This document shows positions 44,782 to 57,010 of a stretch of DNA of 64,000 nucleotides, in pieces. The translations under genes and the position numbers were made by a program. Source of the stretch: Perca fluviatilis (taxonomy: Eukaryota > Chordata > Actinopteri > Perciformes > Percidae); NCBI RefSeq assembly GCF_010015445.1, contig NC_053120.1, positions 5,532,614 through 5,596,613 of the forward strand, read 5' to 3'. The notes beneath the pieces are model-generated. The model made no database searches. It saw only the letters and a program-made list of their open reading frames with translations, and was not told the origin of the DNA. Each line of letters starts with the position of its first letter. Within the stretch, counting starts at the first letter, position 1.

Positions 44782-46587
44782 TAAGGGGGCTTTCACACCT
44801 GAGCACTCTTTTTTTTTTTTTAACTGAATCCTGGAGTGTTTAGTCTGATAGTCCTGTTGGACTCGCTTCCAAGTGAACTAGAGTTCAGGTCACTTCAGGT
44901 GAGAACCGCGATCCGACCCGAATACAGGAAGTGAACCAAAAACAGAGCATTTACTAGCCTGCAATTTCAACCTTGCACACAATTTACGGACTTACTGTAT
45001 TATGTAAAGGATGATAACTTTCAGATCCATAAGATGTTCTGAGCACACCTTGCTCATCGTCTGTATGACATCATCATCTCTCTCTTTCACTCGCTGTCTG
45101 TCAGCTGCTGACATTGTTCTCCTTCCAGGGCTTAATTTGAGCCGGAAGCAAAATTACGAATTCCACTATGGCCACGCCAAGACCCGCCCTACGATGCAGC
45201 TTGATTGGTTAGGGTTAGGCATTTCACCTCGAGTGGTTAAGGTTAGGGTTAGGGGATTGGTCAGGGGATAGGACCTGTACGTGTAAGCATGGACGCCTGG
45301 CCAATAGTAGTGTGTGAATGCTATTGAAGGGCGGGTCTTGGCGTGGCCATAGTGGGATTCGTAATATCGCGAGCCGGGGAACCTTTTTTATTGTCACCTC
45401 CTGTGTCACCAGGAAAAATGAATCTCCTAAATGAAAAAAATAAACTACTGTTTGTGTAGTGTTCAATGTTGTTATCGGTCTTGTTAGTCTTTATTCCCCA
45501 TTGAAGTTCCATAAAAACTCGTTTGGCTTCGTATGGATGGTGAATACGGATCCGTATCGATGATGTCATCGCCACACCCCTCTTTTACACCCTCTCCCAC
45601 GGCCGCTGACGCACACAACTGCGTTGAAGCTAAGCGAGCACATCCCATCTCCATGGTCAAACCAGCTCACTTCATCTAAATACTGTGTCTCTGCTCCCTG
45701 ACCCTTCCCTCTGGATTCTACACAAGATATATTGCTAACGTTATGTAGCTAACGTTAAACATCGCTAAAGTAGCTGACCGCTCCAGCAGCGAAGTAACGT
45801 TAACGTTAGCTGCTATGGCTATCTGTTTATAAAGTGGAAGTAGACAATTTATCAACTAGCTAGCTAATCTGTCTGCTTATCAACTCCTTGAACGGATTAT
45901 AGTAACTTTTACCACGGCTTATCGTAGAAAGGCTACTGCAAGAAAAACGTATAGATTATTAAAAAGACATCATTCATGGATCATTGATGTTTGTTTGACT
46001 GCCAACGTTAGCTCGCTACTAGCACGCTGCAATCATGCAAAATAAAAAGCAATCCAACAGCACATTATACAATGTAAACAAAGACACATTTTCTTGCGAC
46101 AGCCTTTATAAAATGAGCAGTGGTGGTGAAAGGTATTATAGTCCACGGATGTATTAAGAGAACGTTATAATCTAGTCATGTCATGATGGGAAGTGGAAGT
46201 GACTATGCTCTTCTTCTCCGTTTTTGGTGAATTTCTGTAGCAGAAACAGCGCCGCCTATAGGCCTGGACTATGAAGTAGCGTGTTGAGTCATTTACAAGT
46301 GGATTCGTTTGGACGCAACTTTTCTTGAAACGAATCCAGGGAAGACGGGTAAAAAAAAGATTGTTTTGGTACGTGTGGACGGGGCCTTAGTGTTTGAGGC
46401 ATTCAGTTCAAGAACTGAAAGGCATCCTGACGCCATGTTACAAAGTGGTCAATGACCGGACCGTGTGAAGTTTCCTCGTTGTTCAGTAAGCTGACAATAA
46501 CCGTATCATCAGGCAAACTTCACAAAGTGTCGGCTTTCAGTTTTTCACCCCCTGGGTCTGCCAAACTCTAGGTGTGAAAACACCTTA
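44782..46587. mobile_element. TIR element ending GGGCTTTCACACCTG, with nested MITE
   Basis: Left end TAAGGGGGCTTTCACACCTG. The right end, reversed, reads TTAAGGTGTTTTCACACCTA. The inverted ends suggest one long composite element of about 1.8 kb. Inside are a foldback MITE (45154-45364) and sequence ending GTGTGGACGGGGCCTTA (46374-46390) that looks like the end of another element. No transposase recognised. Confidence 0.5.
45154..45364. mobile_element. Foldback MITE with 37-bp arms
   Basis: Left arm TTACGAATTCCACTATGGCC... and right arm (reversed) TTACGAATCCCACTATGGCC... match at 36 of 37 positions. The loop contains two short TTAGGG-like repeats (45205-45260) that are too few to be telomeric. 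Non-coding. Confidence 0.8.
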
Positions 46588-47865
46588 AGTGTGATGGAAT
46601 ACTTAACATGTATTATCTTACACTTTTAAATGGTATTCAAGGATGTAATTTGCCCCCCGGGGGATGAAAGGAAACTGCAGTTTGAGCAGTTACAGTGAGG
46701 GCGCTGAGGTCATGCCTTCAGTGTTTTGTTCTGGGAATTTTGGCGGTTTAAGCAACCATGTGGGATTTAAGATTTGACAATAAAACACATTTTAAGGCTT
46801 CCACTATATTTAGTCATGGTATCTTTTTACCAGGACGCAGTTGAATATCATTCCTGGCAGTGTGGAGGGGCTGTGAAACAAAGATTTAGACCTCATGTGG
46901 GGAAATAAAACTGTAAATCTGGACTTGTTATTTTCTGATCCAAGGGAATAAAGTTTTGTTGTTTTAGTTTATGAGCATTAGTTGATTTTACTGCTCCACT
47001 CAAATAAAACTCATTAATATGTACTTGTTTGGGGATTTCAACTCTTGACTTTAGCATTTCTAAAATCCTGGCATCGGCCCTGAGTCTCAGTTTTATTTAC
47101 TTATTAAAATATCTCTTAACGGTGTCCTCTAACTCTAGCTGGCCAAATCCAGAACACAGAAGCTCGGAGTTGCTACAATGTTGATACCCTTATCTTCAAT
47201 TATTACAGTTCTTTATTAACTTTTTAACTGCACGTTTCACTCCCTCAAGCTACGACTGCCCTACCCTCTGATTGGTGGAGGTTTTTGGAGCTAAATGCAT
47301 GCCTGAAGCCAAATTATTTTTAGTTAATATTCTCCTACAAATGCTTGACCTGAACATTGTTCAAAACATAAGGCAGGAAAGAACTGTGCTTATTTTTGAA
47401 AGATGCAAATCTAACATAAAATATCAGGTGTCGAGGCTTGTATCGTTATAGACCAATGACATCATCGATGACTTCCGATGCCTCGCTGTCCATCAGTACC
47501 ACAGAAGTAGTTCAAATCTACACCGGTTTTATTACGCTGCCATGATTATTTTGAGTGATATTGCGATTGCAAAATGATTCACAATATTGGAGGGAATGAT
47601 ACTTTTTGTATCATTGTTCTAATTTGCATTGAAAATAAATAAATAAATCAATCAATTTAAATGAATAGTGGGATTTTTGCGAGGATCTGTAGCAAACAAA
47701 GATTTTTTTTCTTTAGTCTGTATAGGATAGGATTTGTAGGACGGGACGTCTCTGCAGCACCACAGTACTTAACTAACTTATCTCATATTTTCTAAGCCTT
47801 TAGTGGCGCAAAATACAAACATGTATCACAGATCACATCAGATCATTGGTAATTTACACTGAGTA
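46588..47865. other. Unassigned stretch
   Basis: No gene or complete element recognised. Confidence 0.35.
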
Positions 47866-48172
47866 ATGCTATGCAGTTTTGGCAATTTCTTTGCTCGCAG
47901 GTTTCTCTATAGAGCTCCCCCCTACAGCTTTGGAATAGATATTTGGCAACATTGTGTAAAAACTCGCTCGGTCAGTCTGCCGTTCCCTCCTAGCTTTCTG
48001 CTTCTTTTTTGGCTCGCCGGCCGAAAGTTGCAAGGGTGGTTTTTCCGCTCACAGGCGCTAGGGGGAAGCGAGACCACCACCATTCAACCCGAAAAAAAAG
48101 TCATATAACCATTCCAATGACTCCGAAGCAGTTCAGTTAAGGTAAATTAAGCTAAAAAAAAACTGCATAGCT
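47866..48172. mobile_element. Short TIR element (GCTATGCAGTTTT ends)
   Basis: GCTATGCAGTTTT at 47868-47880 is inverted at 48159-48171 (AAAACTGCATAGC). The interior contains CGCTAGGGGGAAGCGAGACC. Non-coding. The target duplication was not resolved. Confidence 0.6.
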
Positions 48173-49326
48173 CCCCTTCAACTCAGCAAGTTGAAAGTGT
48201 GGGGGACGGAGGGCATCGTCATGCAAAGTGCGGGGGACATGTCCCCTTGTCCGCTGCGCCCTTGTATCTGCCTGATTTACGCTGACATGAAGCCTCGAGA
48301 ACGCTTCAACGCTTCATGAGACTTAATCTCGCCAGCACTAGTTTTCATGTGCAGTTTGGCCATTAATAATACAGTAATGTAGAGCATTTAAAATTGACCA
48401 ATGACAATTTTTTTATGTTCCCCCACTTCGGAAACCAAGCCAGTGCCTTTAACGGTTTGTCTATACATTATATATTAACTGACTTTCATGTGGAAAATGA
48501 AAAGCACTACTTAAAAGTCCCATTAGGATGTGAGAGTGTGCTAATTAGAAGCCCCTAAACACAAACATTCAACACTCTGACACTAAGCAGTCATGAGACA
48601 AAGGCGAGCTGTCATAGCTGTGAGGAATGAAAGCTTTTTCTCGCACAGAAACTGACACAAAACTGTCTGTGAGCGCTGCAGCTGACACTATCAAAGCATC
48701 TCAAAAGTCTGATTTAAAAAAATAAAATAAAAATAAAAAAAAGGCCTGAGATCAACAGCAGAATCAAAACAGTTCGTAAAGGGTTTTCTGTAAGTAATGT
48801 TCAGCCTCTCCTCTCCTCCTGCTGCCTGCTCAGCCTTCTGAGAGCCAACATCCACTTCAGCAAAGCTTGAATTTATATGGGACACAAGCAACACGTTTCG
48901 AGAAAAACAAAATAATGAACTTGTGATATCCAGATAATGGCTTAAAAAAAGAATTGCAAGCATGGCTGTTCTCTGCCTCCGTACGTATCTTACATGGCTT
49001 TGCGATATCGGTAATTGCTGTGTATGGGAAAAAGTATTTTTGGGCCAATGGGTGATTGCATGATCCTGAAATACAGTGTGGCCAAAATCAGCTGTTCCTA
49101 CGGGGTTGGGTTGGTTCTAAGCTACTGCTGTTGCTTCCCTTGAATGTGGGAAATAATGGAAAAGACATCAGAGAAAAACCTTAAAATTCAAAATAACACA
49201 TTATTATGAAGTGCTTGAACATAGCTATAAATGTAATGTTGATTTCAAATGATTCAATGCTGCAGTGTGTTTTCATCTTGACACATATGACAGAGATCAT
49301 GAGCAAACAGATGGGGTGTGGAACCA
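48173..49326. other. Unassigned stretch
   Basis: Repeat-free segments at 48480-48690 and 48960-49080 could be functional non-coding DNA. No evidence beyond composition. Confidence 0.3.
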
Positions 49327-49328
49327 AA

Positions 49329-49462
49329 TTCAATTCAATTCAATTTTATTTATAGTATCAAATCATAACTTTAGTTATCTCGAGACACTTTACAGATAGA
49401 GTAGGTCTAGACCACACTCTATAATTTACAAAGCCCCAACAATTCCAACAACCAAAGCCTGT
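49329..49462 (-). mobile_element. LINE 3'-tail fragment (same family as in the satellite)
   Basis: TCAATTCAATTTTATTTATA, TATCTCGAGACACTTTACAG and ATAGAGTAGGTCTAGACC match the segment repeated in the satellite at 55531, 56771, 58501 and 59904. The terminal ATTGAATTG-type tail in reverse indicates minus orientation. Confidence 0.8.
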
Positions 49463-50013
49463 ATATCTCTGTCTGCTCATCCATACATTGAGCTGGAGTC
49501 TCCTTTATGAAGCTCTTTTGTTCTCCGCCAGCTGTCCCGGTCCAGATCTGTAAATCAAAGTCATTAATCTTGTCAAACAACATACCTGCAGATATATCTC
49601 ATTCTCCTGAGGCTGCAGATGAAGTGCCTGCGACAGGATCTGGATCCCTCCTAAGCTCTGATAAAGCTCTGTTAACTGACATGCTAATTGGATGTGTATC
49701 ATGGTTTCTGTATGATCAATGCAGGATGGGCCCGTACGAGGCAATTAACTTCTGTGATGGTGCAGAGAACAAAAGACTGTGATGGGCCTTTGTGTGTATG
49801 GAGTCACCACATGTGTGGTTGTGGCGGAAGCGGTCGTACAGACAAAGGGAAAAGTATCTGGCTCTTTGTTCGACTTCTGGTCACGGCCTTTAGATATCAC
49901 GGGTTACAGGAAGAGCACTAGACTGAAAATGATTCCTTCACAAGAAGAAAAATGGAGCATTAGTAACAAAGAAATGTAATTGTAACAACACCAAAAATAG
50001 GCTCATATATATG

Positions 50014-50015
<2 letters not shown>
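49463..50015. other. Unassigned stretch; possible conserved segment at 49500-49760
   Basis: Repeat-free sequence with GTAAATCAAAGTCATTAATC and GACATGCTAATTGGATG. It has the look of a regulatory candidate. Open frames on both strands here have no domain. Confidence 0.3.

Positions 50016-50086
<71 letters not shown>
50016..50086. repeat. (TA)(CA)n microsatellite
   Basis: About 32 CA units after a short TATATG run. Confidence 0.95.
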
Positions 50087-50087
<1 letters not shown>

Positions 50088-50535
50088 GGCACTCATAAGC
50101 ATATGAACCTATGCTAAAGTTGACTATAAAGAGGAATAAAAAAATCATGTTTTGGAAATTGATCTTAATGCCTTAATTAAAAAAATTAGGAAAAATCCGA
50201 CCTTTTAAGAACACCAATTTTCTTTGTGAATGAATAATTTATCGTGAATAAATAATTGTTCTTCCTTAAACTACAGGGGGCATAAGTAAGTACACCCCTA
50301 TGTTAAATTCCCATAGAGGCAGGCAGGTTTTTATTTTTAAAGGCCAGTTATTTCATGGATCCAGGATACTATGCATCCTGATAAAGTTCCCTTGGCCTTT
50401 GGAATTAAAATAGCCCCACATCATCACATGCCCTTCACCATACCTAGAGATTGGCATGGTTTTATTTCAGTTAGCCTAATAGCTAGTTTGATTTGCATTG
50501 AGAGATGATTTTATGGAAAGTACCCCATGTCAAAA
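50087..50535 (-). mobile_element. Tc1-like transposon fragment with transposase remnant
   Basis: The segment starts GTGGCACTCATAAGCATATG next to the microsatellite. Read in reverse around 50345-50440 it gives GEGHVMMWGYFNSKGQGNF, the core strand region of Tc1 transposases that precedes the second catalytic D. A stop follows shortly. Only one terminal side is present. Confidence 0.6.
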
Positions 50536-51126
50536 TATATATATTGTAGGGGTGGAGCCAGATGGTGTAAACATTTAGGGCTCAGCCTAAACCTACGGGG
50601 GTCAGGGGACATTTACGGCAGCTATACCAATGTCTGGTGTTTCTATTTTTAAGTTACTTAAGTAGGGTATTGGAACCTATTTTTGTTCAACTATGCTGGA
50701 GTAGAGTTCATATTCTGAATGAATTTGAATCCATCCCATAATAACCTGGGCTGCTCTAATTGCAATAGGCTCAATGCCAACGGCTGTTGTGACGTGCTTC
50801 CTCTGAAATGTCAGCCACCGCGAATACTTCCGTTAGCCTACGCGTCCACTTGTTCTGATAGGTAGCTGCTAGTTGACCTGAAAAAAGTCAAAGTTTAAAT
50901 ACCAGAGAGTGTCTGGTACAACTGCTGAACACTGCTGTATGCCAAAGTGCCAGTCATCTGGAAAGTACAATACTGTACTTAGTTTTTTTTACTTTTCCTG
51001 CCGCTGAGGAGCTAAGGCGTAAGTGGATCTTTGCTATCCATAGGGACGAATAATCCCAAACAATACCAAGTAAAAGTGGTCGTCAATAGTCTTGATTGAC
51101 TATTAGGCCAACAGAAGAACATTTAC
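50536..51126. other. Unassigned stretch
   Basis: Nothing recognised. Confidence 0.35.
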
Positions 51127-51130
51127 TTAA

Positions 51131-51531
51131 AGGGATACTTCACCAATTAGCATTAAGCTTTGCATCAGTAGAAACATGGTAGTATTTTCTAATGACCGTG
51201 CTTCCCTCCCTCATGTCCCCCCTGATACGAGGGATAGCTATATTGTGGGTTTGGAAAAATCATCAGAGGCTCTTTTGGCCAGAGGCTAGAGACTACAGCC
51301 AAAAAAAAGTTTAAAAAAATTAAAAATAATAAAAAAAAAAAAATTAAAAAAGCCTCTGATGATGCAAAATGACAATTTTTGCATCATCAGAGTTTTTTTT
51401 TTTTTTTCCAGACACACAATACAGCTATCTCTCGTATAAGGGGGGACATGAGGGAGGGAAGCACGGTCATTCAAAAATACTACCGTGTTTCTACTGATAC
51501 AAAGTTTAATGCTAATCGGTGAAGTATCCCT
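51131..51531. mobile_element. TTAA-flanked foldback element, family T2 (short copy, 401 bp)
   Basis: TTAA at 51127-51130 and 51532-51535. The two halves are inverted copies of each other over about 165 bp (AGGGATACTTCACC..., ...GGTGAAGTATCCCT), separated by an A-rich centre. Each arm matches the right end of 17662-18601, so this is a snap-back version made from one end of that family. Confidence 0.9.
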
Positions 51532-51535
51532 TTAA

Positions 51536-52197
51536 TCATATTAGATTGCTTTAAAAACCCTTAAAGATTCAGGGCTTTTGGAAAAAACCCATTCAGGGCT
51601 GGAAGTCTGGAGCGACATGACATGACATTGTGTCACTGATGGAAATCGTGCTGTGGAAATGCACATCATAATGAATTTATCCAAACAACAGTTAGACATG
51701 GAGGAAGTGTTGAGTTTGAGGTTACCAAAAACGGCCAATTAAAAGAGGAGCAGATGGGAAAACAGAACAACATCTTACTAAAATATTATAAATCACACTT
51801 ATAAAACAGTAGAAATTAGAATTATTATTAGGTATGTCTCTTTTATTAGCCTGTTTCAAATAAAGACCTGGTTCTCTCTGCAGTTGAGGTGAATAAAGGT
51901 GTACCACAGACTGTTTATAGGCAACACTTTCCTGGAAGATTTCTAGGATTAAGTGTTCAAAATGTGTTGGCAGTATCACAGCAGAGTGCAAAGGAACGAT
52001 GGTGATGGCTAATGGGGCCCTGAGCTGCAGACCATGACAGGTCTCTTCCAAACTTTAAGTCCTGTGGTTCAGAGCAGTCAGTCGGGGCGAGAATACTTGT
52101 CAGGGTTCTTAATCCTCTGTCTCACTTTTGACTCTTTATGATGGTTTAGTTTTTTCCACAGGGCCTCACAGGTATAACCAAGACTTTAAAGTTATCT
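51536..52197. other. Unassigned stretch
   Basis: No gene or element recognised. Confidence 0.35.
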
Positions 52198-52201
52198 TTA
52201 A

Positions 52202-52832
52202 AGGACAATTCCGACGCAAAATGAACCTAGGGGTTAATAACATATGGGTACCGAGTCGACCGTTCTCTGGGATATGTTTTCATGCTAATCGAATGTGACC
52301 AGTTTTAGCGCAAAACGCTAATTAGCTTATAACGCTAGTCGTCGGGGCACTGGTAAAGTAAAAAGAAATTACTATTTCTATACCACTAACAAGGCTCAAA
52401 ATAGCACCACACTTCCACGGTAGCATAATGAGGGTCCCTACATGTAAACTGAAGCATTGAAAACTTTGTAAGTGTACAGACAGTTTATTAAAATGATAAT
52501 TTAGAAAGACATGTATACAGGCAGGTGCCATTTTGGGAAAACGGTCATGACCAGTCGAACTACGAACGCCGTGCTTAAGCTATGTTACTCGTTACCCTCA
52601 TTATGCTACCGTGGAAGTGTGGTGCTATTTTGAGCCTTGTTAGTGTTGTAAAAATAGCGATTTCTTTTTTACTTTACCCTCTGCCTAGACGACAACTAGC
52701 GTTACAAGCTAATTAGCGGTTTGCGCTAAAACTGGTCACATTCGATTAGCATGAAAACATATACCAGAGAACGGTCGACTCGGTACATATGGGCTATTAA
52801 CCCCTAGGTTCATTTTACGCTGGAATTGTCCT
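52202..52832. mobile_element. TTAA-flanked foldback element, family T5 (631 bp)
   Basis: TTAA at 52198-52201 and 52833-52836. Arms of about 240 bp are inverted copies (AGGACAATTCC... and ...GGAATTGTCCT; CACTTCCACGGTAGCATAAT and its reverse complement in the centre). Non-coding. The right TTAA is shared with the next element. Confidence 0.92.
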
Positions 52833-52836
52833 TTAA

Positions 52837-53592
52837 AGGTCCCATGACATGGTGCTCTTTGGATGCTTTTCTATAGACCTTAGTGGTCCCCTAATACTGT
52901 ATCTGAAGTCTCTTTTATATAGGCCTTAGTGGTCCCCTAATACTGTATCTGAAGTCTCTTTCATATAGACCTTAGTGGTCCCCTAATACTGTATCTGAAG
53001 TCTCTTTTATATAGACCTTAGTGGTCCCCTAATACTGTATCTGAAGTCTCTTTTATATAGACCTTAGTGGTCCCCTAATACTGTATCTGAAGTCTCTTTT
53101 ATATAGACCTTAGTGGTCCCCTAATACTGTATCTGAAGTCTCTTTCCCAAAATTCAGCCTTGGTGCAGAATTACAGCCACTAGAGCCAGTCCCACAATGA
53201 GCTTTCCTTAGGATGTGCCATTTCTGTGTCTGTAGATATTGAGGAGGAGAGAGGGGGGGGGAAGGTGGAGGGTTAGGGTGTGGCCTTGACCAACTGCCAC
53301 TTTGCTCGTTTGAAAGCCATGATGTCTCTCTCTTTCTCTCATGGGCGGGCCAAATTCTCTGGGTGGGCAAAGCAGAGAAAGGGGAGGTAACCTTGCTCCT
53401 TATGACCTCATAAGGAGAAGATTCCTGATTGGTCCATCTGAGCTTTCATTTTCTCAAAGGCAGAGCAGGATACCCAGGGCTCGGTTTACACCTATCACCA
53501 TTTCTAGCCACTGGGGGACCATAGGCAGGCTGGGGGAAGGCATATTAATGTTAAAAAACCTCATAAAGTGAAATGTTCATGCCATGGGACCT
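52837..53592 (+). mobile_element. TTAA-flanked element, family T6, with 46-bp minisatellite (756 bp)
   Basis: Left TTAA 52833-52836 (shared with the previous element), right TTAA 53593-53596. Ends AGGTCCCATGACATGG and CCATGGGACCT are inverted. Six tandem 46-bp units lie at 52873-53145. No transposase. Confidence 0.92.
52873..53145 (+). repeat. 46-bp minisatellite, 6 copies
   Basis: CCTTAGTGGTCCCCTAATAC recurs at 52878, 52924, 52970, 53016, 53062 and 53108, exact 46-bp spacing throughout. Units differ at very few positions. Confidence 0.98.
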
Positions 53593-53596
53593 TTAA

Positions 53597-54272
53597 GTGT
53601 TCCACCTAAAATGATTGATTCTTTATATCTATGCTAAAGCACACAGCTAGCTGACTGGTAGACGTAATATCTTTTGACTTTGTTTTGCACTATGAGACAG
53701 ATCTATAAAAGTTGAAGTCATAAATAAGAGTACATACAAACGTTTCCCGAGCTATTTGTTGATGCATTTATGAGTTTATGAATTCAGAATCGCTGACGGA
53801 ATGCAATGCAGCGTCTGAGTTGACTTTGTCCCTGTTTGCATTCACACGGCAGCTTGGTTATTTCCTGCTGCTCCCCGTACAACTACTTCTCACTTTATTG
53901 TTAATCATGTCAACAAAACAAATGTATTTGAAAACTATAGTCACACTTTATATATAGTGTGTAAACACCTTTTCTCAGCGCTGCTGTGGAAGTAATTACT
54001 CTGTTGCCCCAATGGTTCAGAAGTAGGGCCATGCAAATAAAATTTGATTGGGTGATTGATTTACATTTAATATTCCTTACTACCTTTATAACACTACATC
54101 TGTTGATACTAGCTTATGAAGCCATATTAATATTAATTCAACTATAAAAGTATATAAAGTAGTTACCTGCACCTCCACCAGATAACATTAAAATGTCTTC
54201 ATGTTAAACAGTAATAATAATCCAAAACACACACTGAGGGGAGACCTCACCATGATAAGTAGATAAGTTGTC

Positions 54273-54305
<33 letters not shown>

Positions 54306-55194
54306 CATTGAGCCAGTGAAGGTTACAGCATGTACTATACCATGTATGTGTGTGAGTCTGCAAAGCTAAGTGACGGCCATTAGAGAGGGTGGGTTTGATG
54401 AAGTCTTGTTCAGTATTTTTATGTATTGTGTGTCAGTGCGTTCGTGATTATATTAAAGTAGATCTATAATACGACAGCCGGTATTAACGGTATTATGTGT
54501 GTGTGTCTGTATGTGTGCTCCTGCGATTTGATTGGCACATGTCACGCACGTCCGTCAGCGAGGAAAAGGGAAAAGGAAGCTTTAAAGTGCCGTGATTCAT
54601 GCCCTGCTGCTCTGTTTAATGTCTCGCCCAGATCTAATTACAGCCGCTCTGAATCTCGCTCCCCGCTTTTAATTAACCCGCCCAAAAAAAGAGAAATGGA
54701 GCAAAAATGTAAAATTAATTGAATGGAATTTGTAATTCAAAGTGCGAAAGTGAAAGAGGGAGAGGAGATCAAATACGAGTGTGTGCTTTTAAGAGTTGGC
54801 TCCCCTGGGGTTTCCCATCCTGTGTTTCAAGGTTTGTGTGTTGTCAGTCCACAAAGGGGCCACGGCCTCCATTTTCAAAAAGAGGCATCAGAATTAAGCT
54901 GTATGTAGAGCAGAATAATGATGTGGATTCTTGCTGGGAGAAATAGCCTTTAATAAGCGAGGGCTGGCAGAGAGGGCCCCTCTCAAGGCTGCAGAGCCGG
55001 GGATTAATGCAGCAGGCAGGAATCATTTATAGAGGAATTACTCAAGCTCACACACTATTGATTTCACCCGACGAGTTCAGTAACACACGCACAAGTTCCA
55101 TTCTGTGTTTACAAAGAAAGTTTGTTGTTTTTCAATAGGGAGAAAGACAGAATACAGTTTTTACAATACTGATGTTACTTATTAATGCTTTAAT
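53597..55194. other. Unassigned stretch; possible conserved segment at 54530-55060
   Basis: Has a (GT)n at 54276-54305. The part 54530-55060 is repeat-free with TAATTA, TTTTAATTAACC and ATTAATTGAATGG homeodomain-type words and GCCTTTAATAAGCGAGG. It is the best-looking candidate for regulatory DNA in the window, on composition only. 55083-55180 is the ancestral flank that is re-copied inside the satellite. Confidence 0.35.
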
Positions 55195-55530
55195 TTAATT
55201 AATACTTTTTTATCTCTTTTTTCAACATACTATAATTTGACTTTTTCCTCACTTTTTTCAACATACAATACTATGACTTTATTCAAAGATTTTCGACATA
55301 CCGTACTATGACTTTTTATCACTTTTTTCAACATACTATACTATGACTTTTTTCTAACTTTTTCAACATAATATACTTAGACTTTTTTCGGCATACTATA
55401 ATATGACTTTTTCATCACTTTTTTCAACATACTATACTATGACTTTTTTTGACATACAATACTATGACTTTTTCGACATGCAATACTATGACTTTTGTAT
55501 CACTTTTTTCAACATACTATACTATGATTT

Positions 55531-55737
55531 TATTCAATTCAATTTTATTTATAGTATCAAATCATAACAAGAGTTATCTCGAGACACTTTACAGATAGAG
55601 TAGGTCTAGACCACACTCTATAATTTACAAAGCCCCAACAATTCCAGTAATTCCCCCAAGAGCAAGCATTAGCAGTGGCTGTTGCGACAGTGGCGAGGAA
55701 AAACTCCCTTTTAGGAAGAAACCTCGGTAGACTATGC
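55531..55737 (-). mobile_element. LINE 3'-tail segment in satellite, copy 1
   Basis: TTCAATTCAATTTTATTTAT to AAACCTCGGTAGAC. The inserted LINE tail that was later duplicated with the satellite. This copy has AGCAAGCATTAGC where later copies read AGCATGCATTAGC. Confidence 0.8.
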
Positions 55738-56770
55738 CTATTTATTACTTTTTATCACTTTTCAACATACTATACTATGACTATTTATTACTTTTTATCA
55801 CTTTTTTCAACATACTATACTATGACTTTTTATCACTTTTTCAACATACTATACTATGACTTTTTATCACTTTTTCAACATACTATACTATGACTTTTTA
55901 TCACTTTTTTCAACATACTATACTATGACTTTATTCTAAATTTTTCAACATACTATACTATGACTTTTTATCACTTTTTCAACATACTATACTATGACTA
56001 TTTATTACTTTTTTCAACATACTATACTATGACTATTTATTACTTTTTTGGACATATTATACTATGACTTTTTTATCACTTTTTTGGACATATTATACTA
56101 TAACGTTTTTCGACATAATATACTATGACTAATTATTACTTTTTTCGACATATTATACTATGACTTTTTTTATCACTTTTTTCGACATACTATAACCTTT
56201 TTCGACATACTATACTATGACTTTTTATTACTTTTTCGACATATTATACTATGACTTTTTTTATCACTTTTTTGGACATACTATACTATAACTTTTTTCG
56301 ACACACGATACTATGACTTTTTATCACTTTATTCGACATGCTATACTCTGACTTTTCCATCACTGTTTTGGACATACTATACTATGATTTTTGTATCACT
56401 TTTTTCGGCATACTATACTATGATTTTTTTCAAAATTTTTCGACATACTATAATTTGACTTTTTATCACTTTATTCGACATACTATACTAGGTCTTTTTT
56501 TCAAAATTTTTCGACATAATATACTTAGACTTTTTGGATATACTATAATATGACTTTTTCATCACTTTTTCGGCCGCCAACAATACTATGTAAGACACAG
56601 TTCCATTCTAATTGTGTTTACAAAGAAAGTTTGTTGTTTTTCAATAGGGAAAAAGACAGAATACAGTTTTTACAATACTGATGTTACTAATTAATACTTT
56701 TTTATCTCTTTTTTCGACATGCAATACTATGACTTTTGTATCACTTTTTTCAACATACTATACTATGACT

Positions 56771-57010
56771 TTATTCAATTCAATTTTATTGATAGTATCA
56801 AATCATAACAAGAGTTATCTCGAGACACTTTACAGATAGAGTAGGTCTAGACCACACTCTATAATTTACAAAGCCCCAACAATTCCAGTAATTCCCCCAA
56901 GAGCATGCATTAGCAGTGGCTGTTGCGACAGTGGCGAGGAAAAACTCCCTTTTAGGAAGAAACCTCGGCAGACCCGGACTCTTGATAGGCGGTGTCTGAC
57001 GGTATTCTCA
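56771..57010 (-). mobile_element. LINE 3'-tail segment in satellite, copy 2
   Basis: Near-identical to copies 3 and 4, including the extension CGGACTCTTGATAGGCGGTG. Confidence 0.85.

Noticed and set aside
45205..45260. Interstitial telomere repeat
   Set aside because: Only a few TTAGGG-like words inside a MITE loop.
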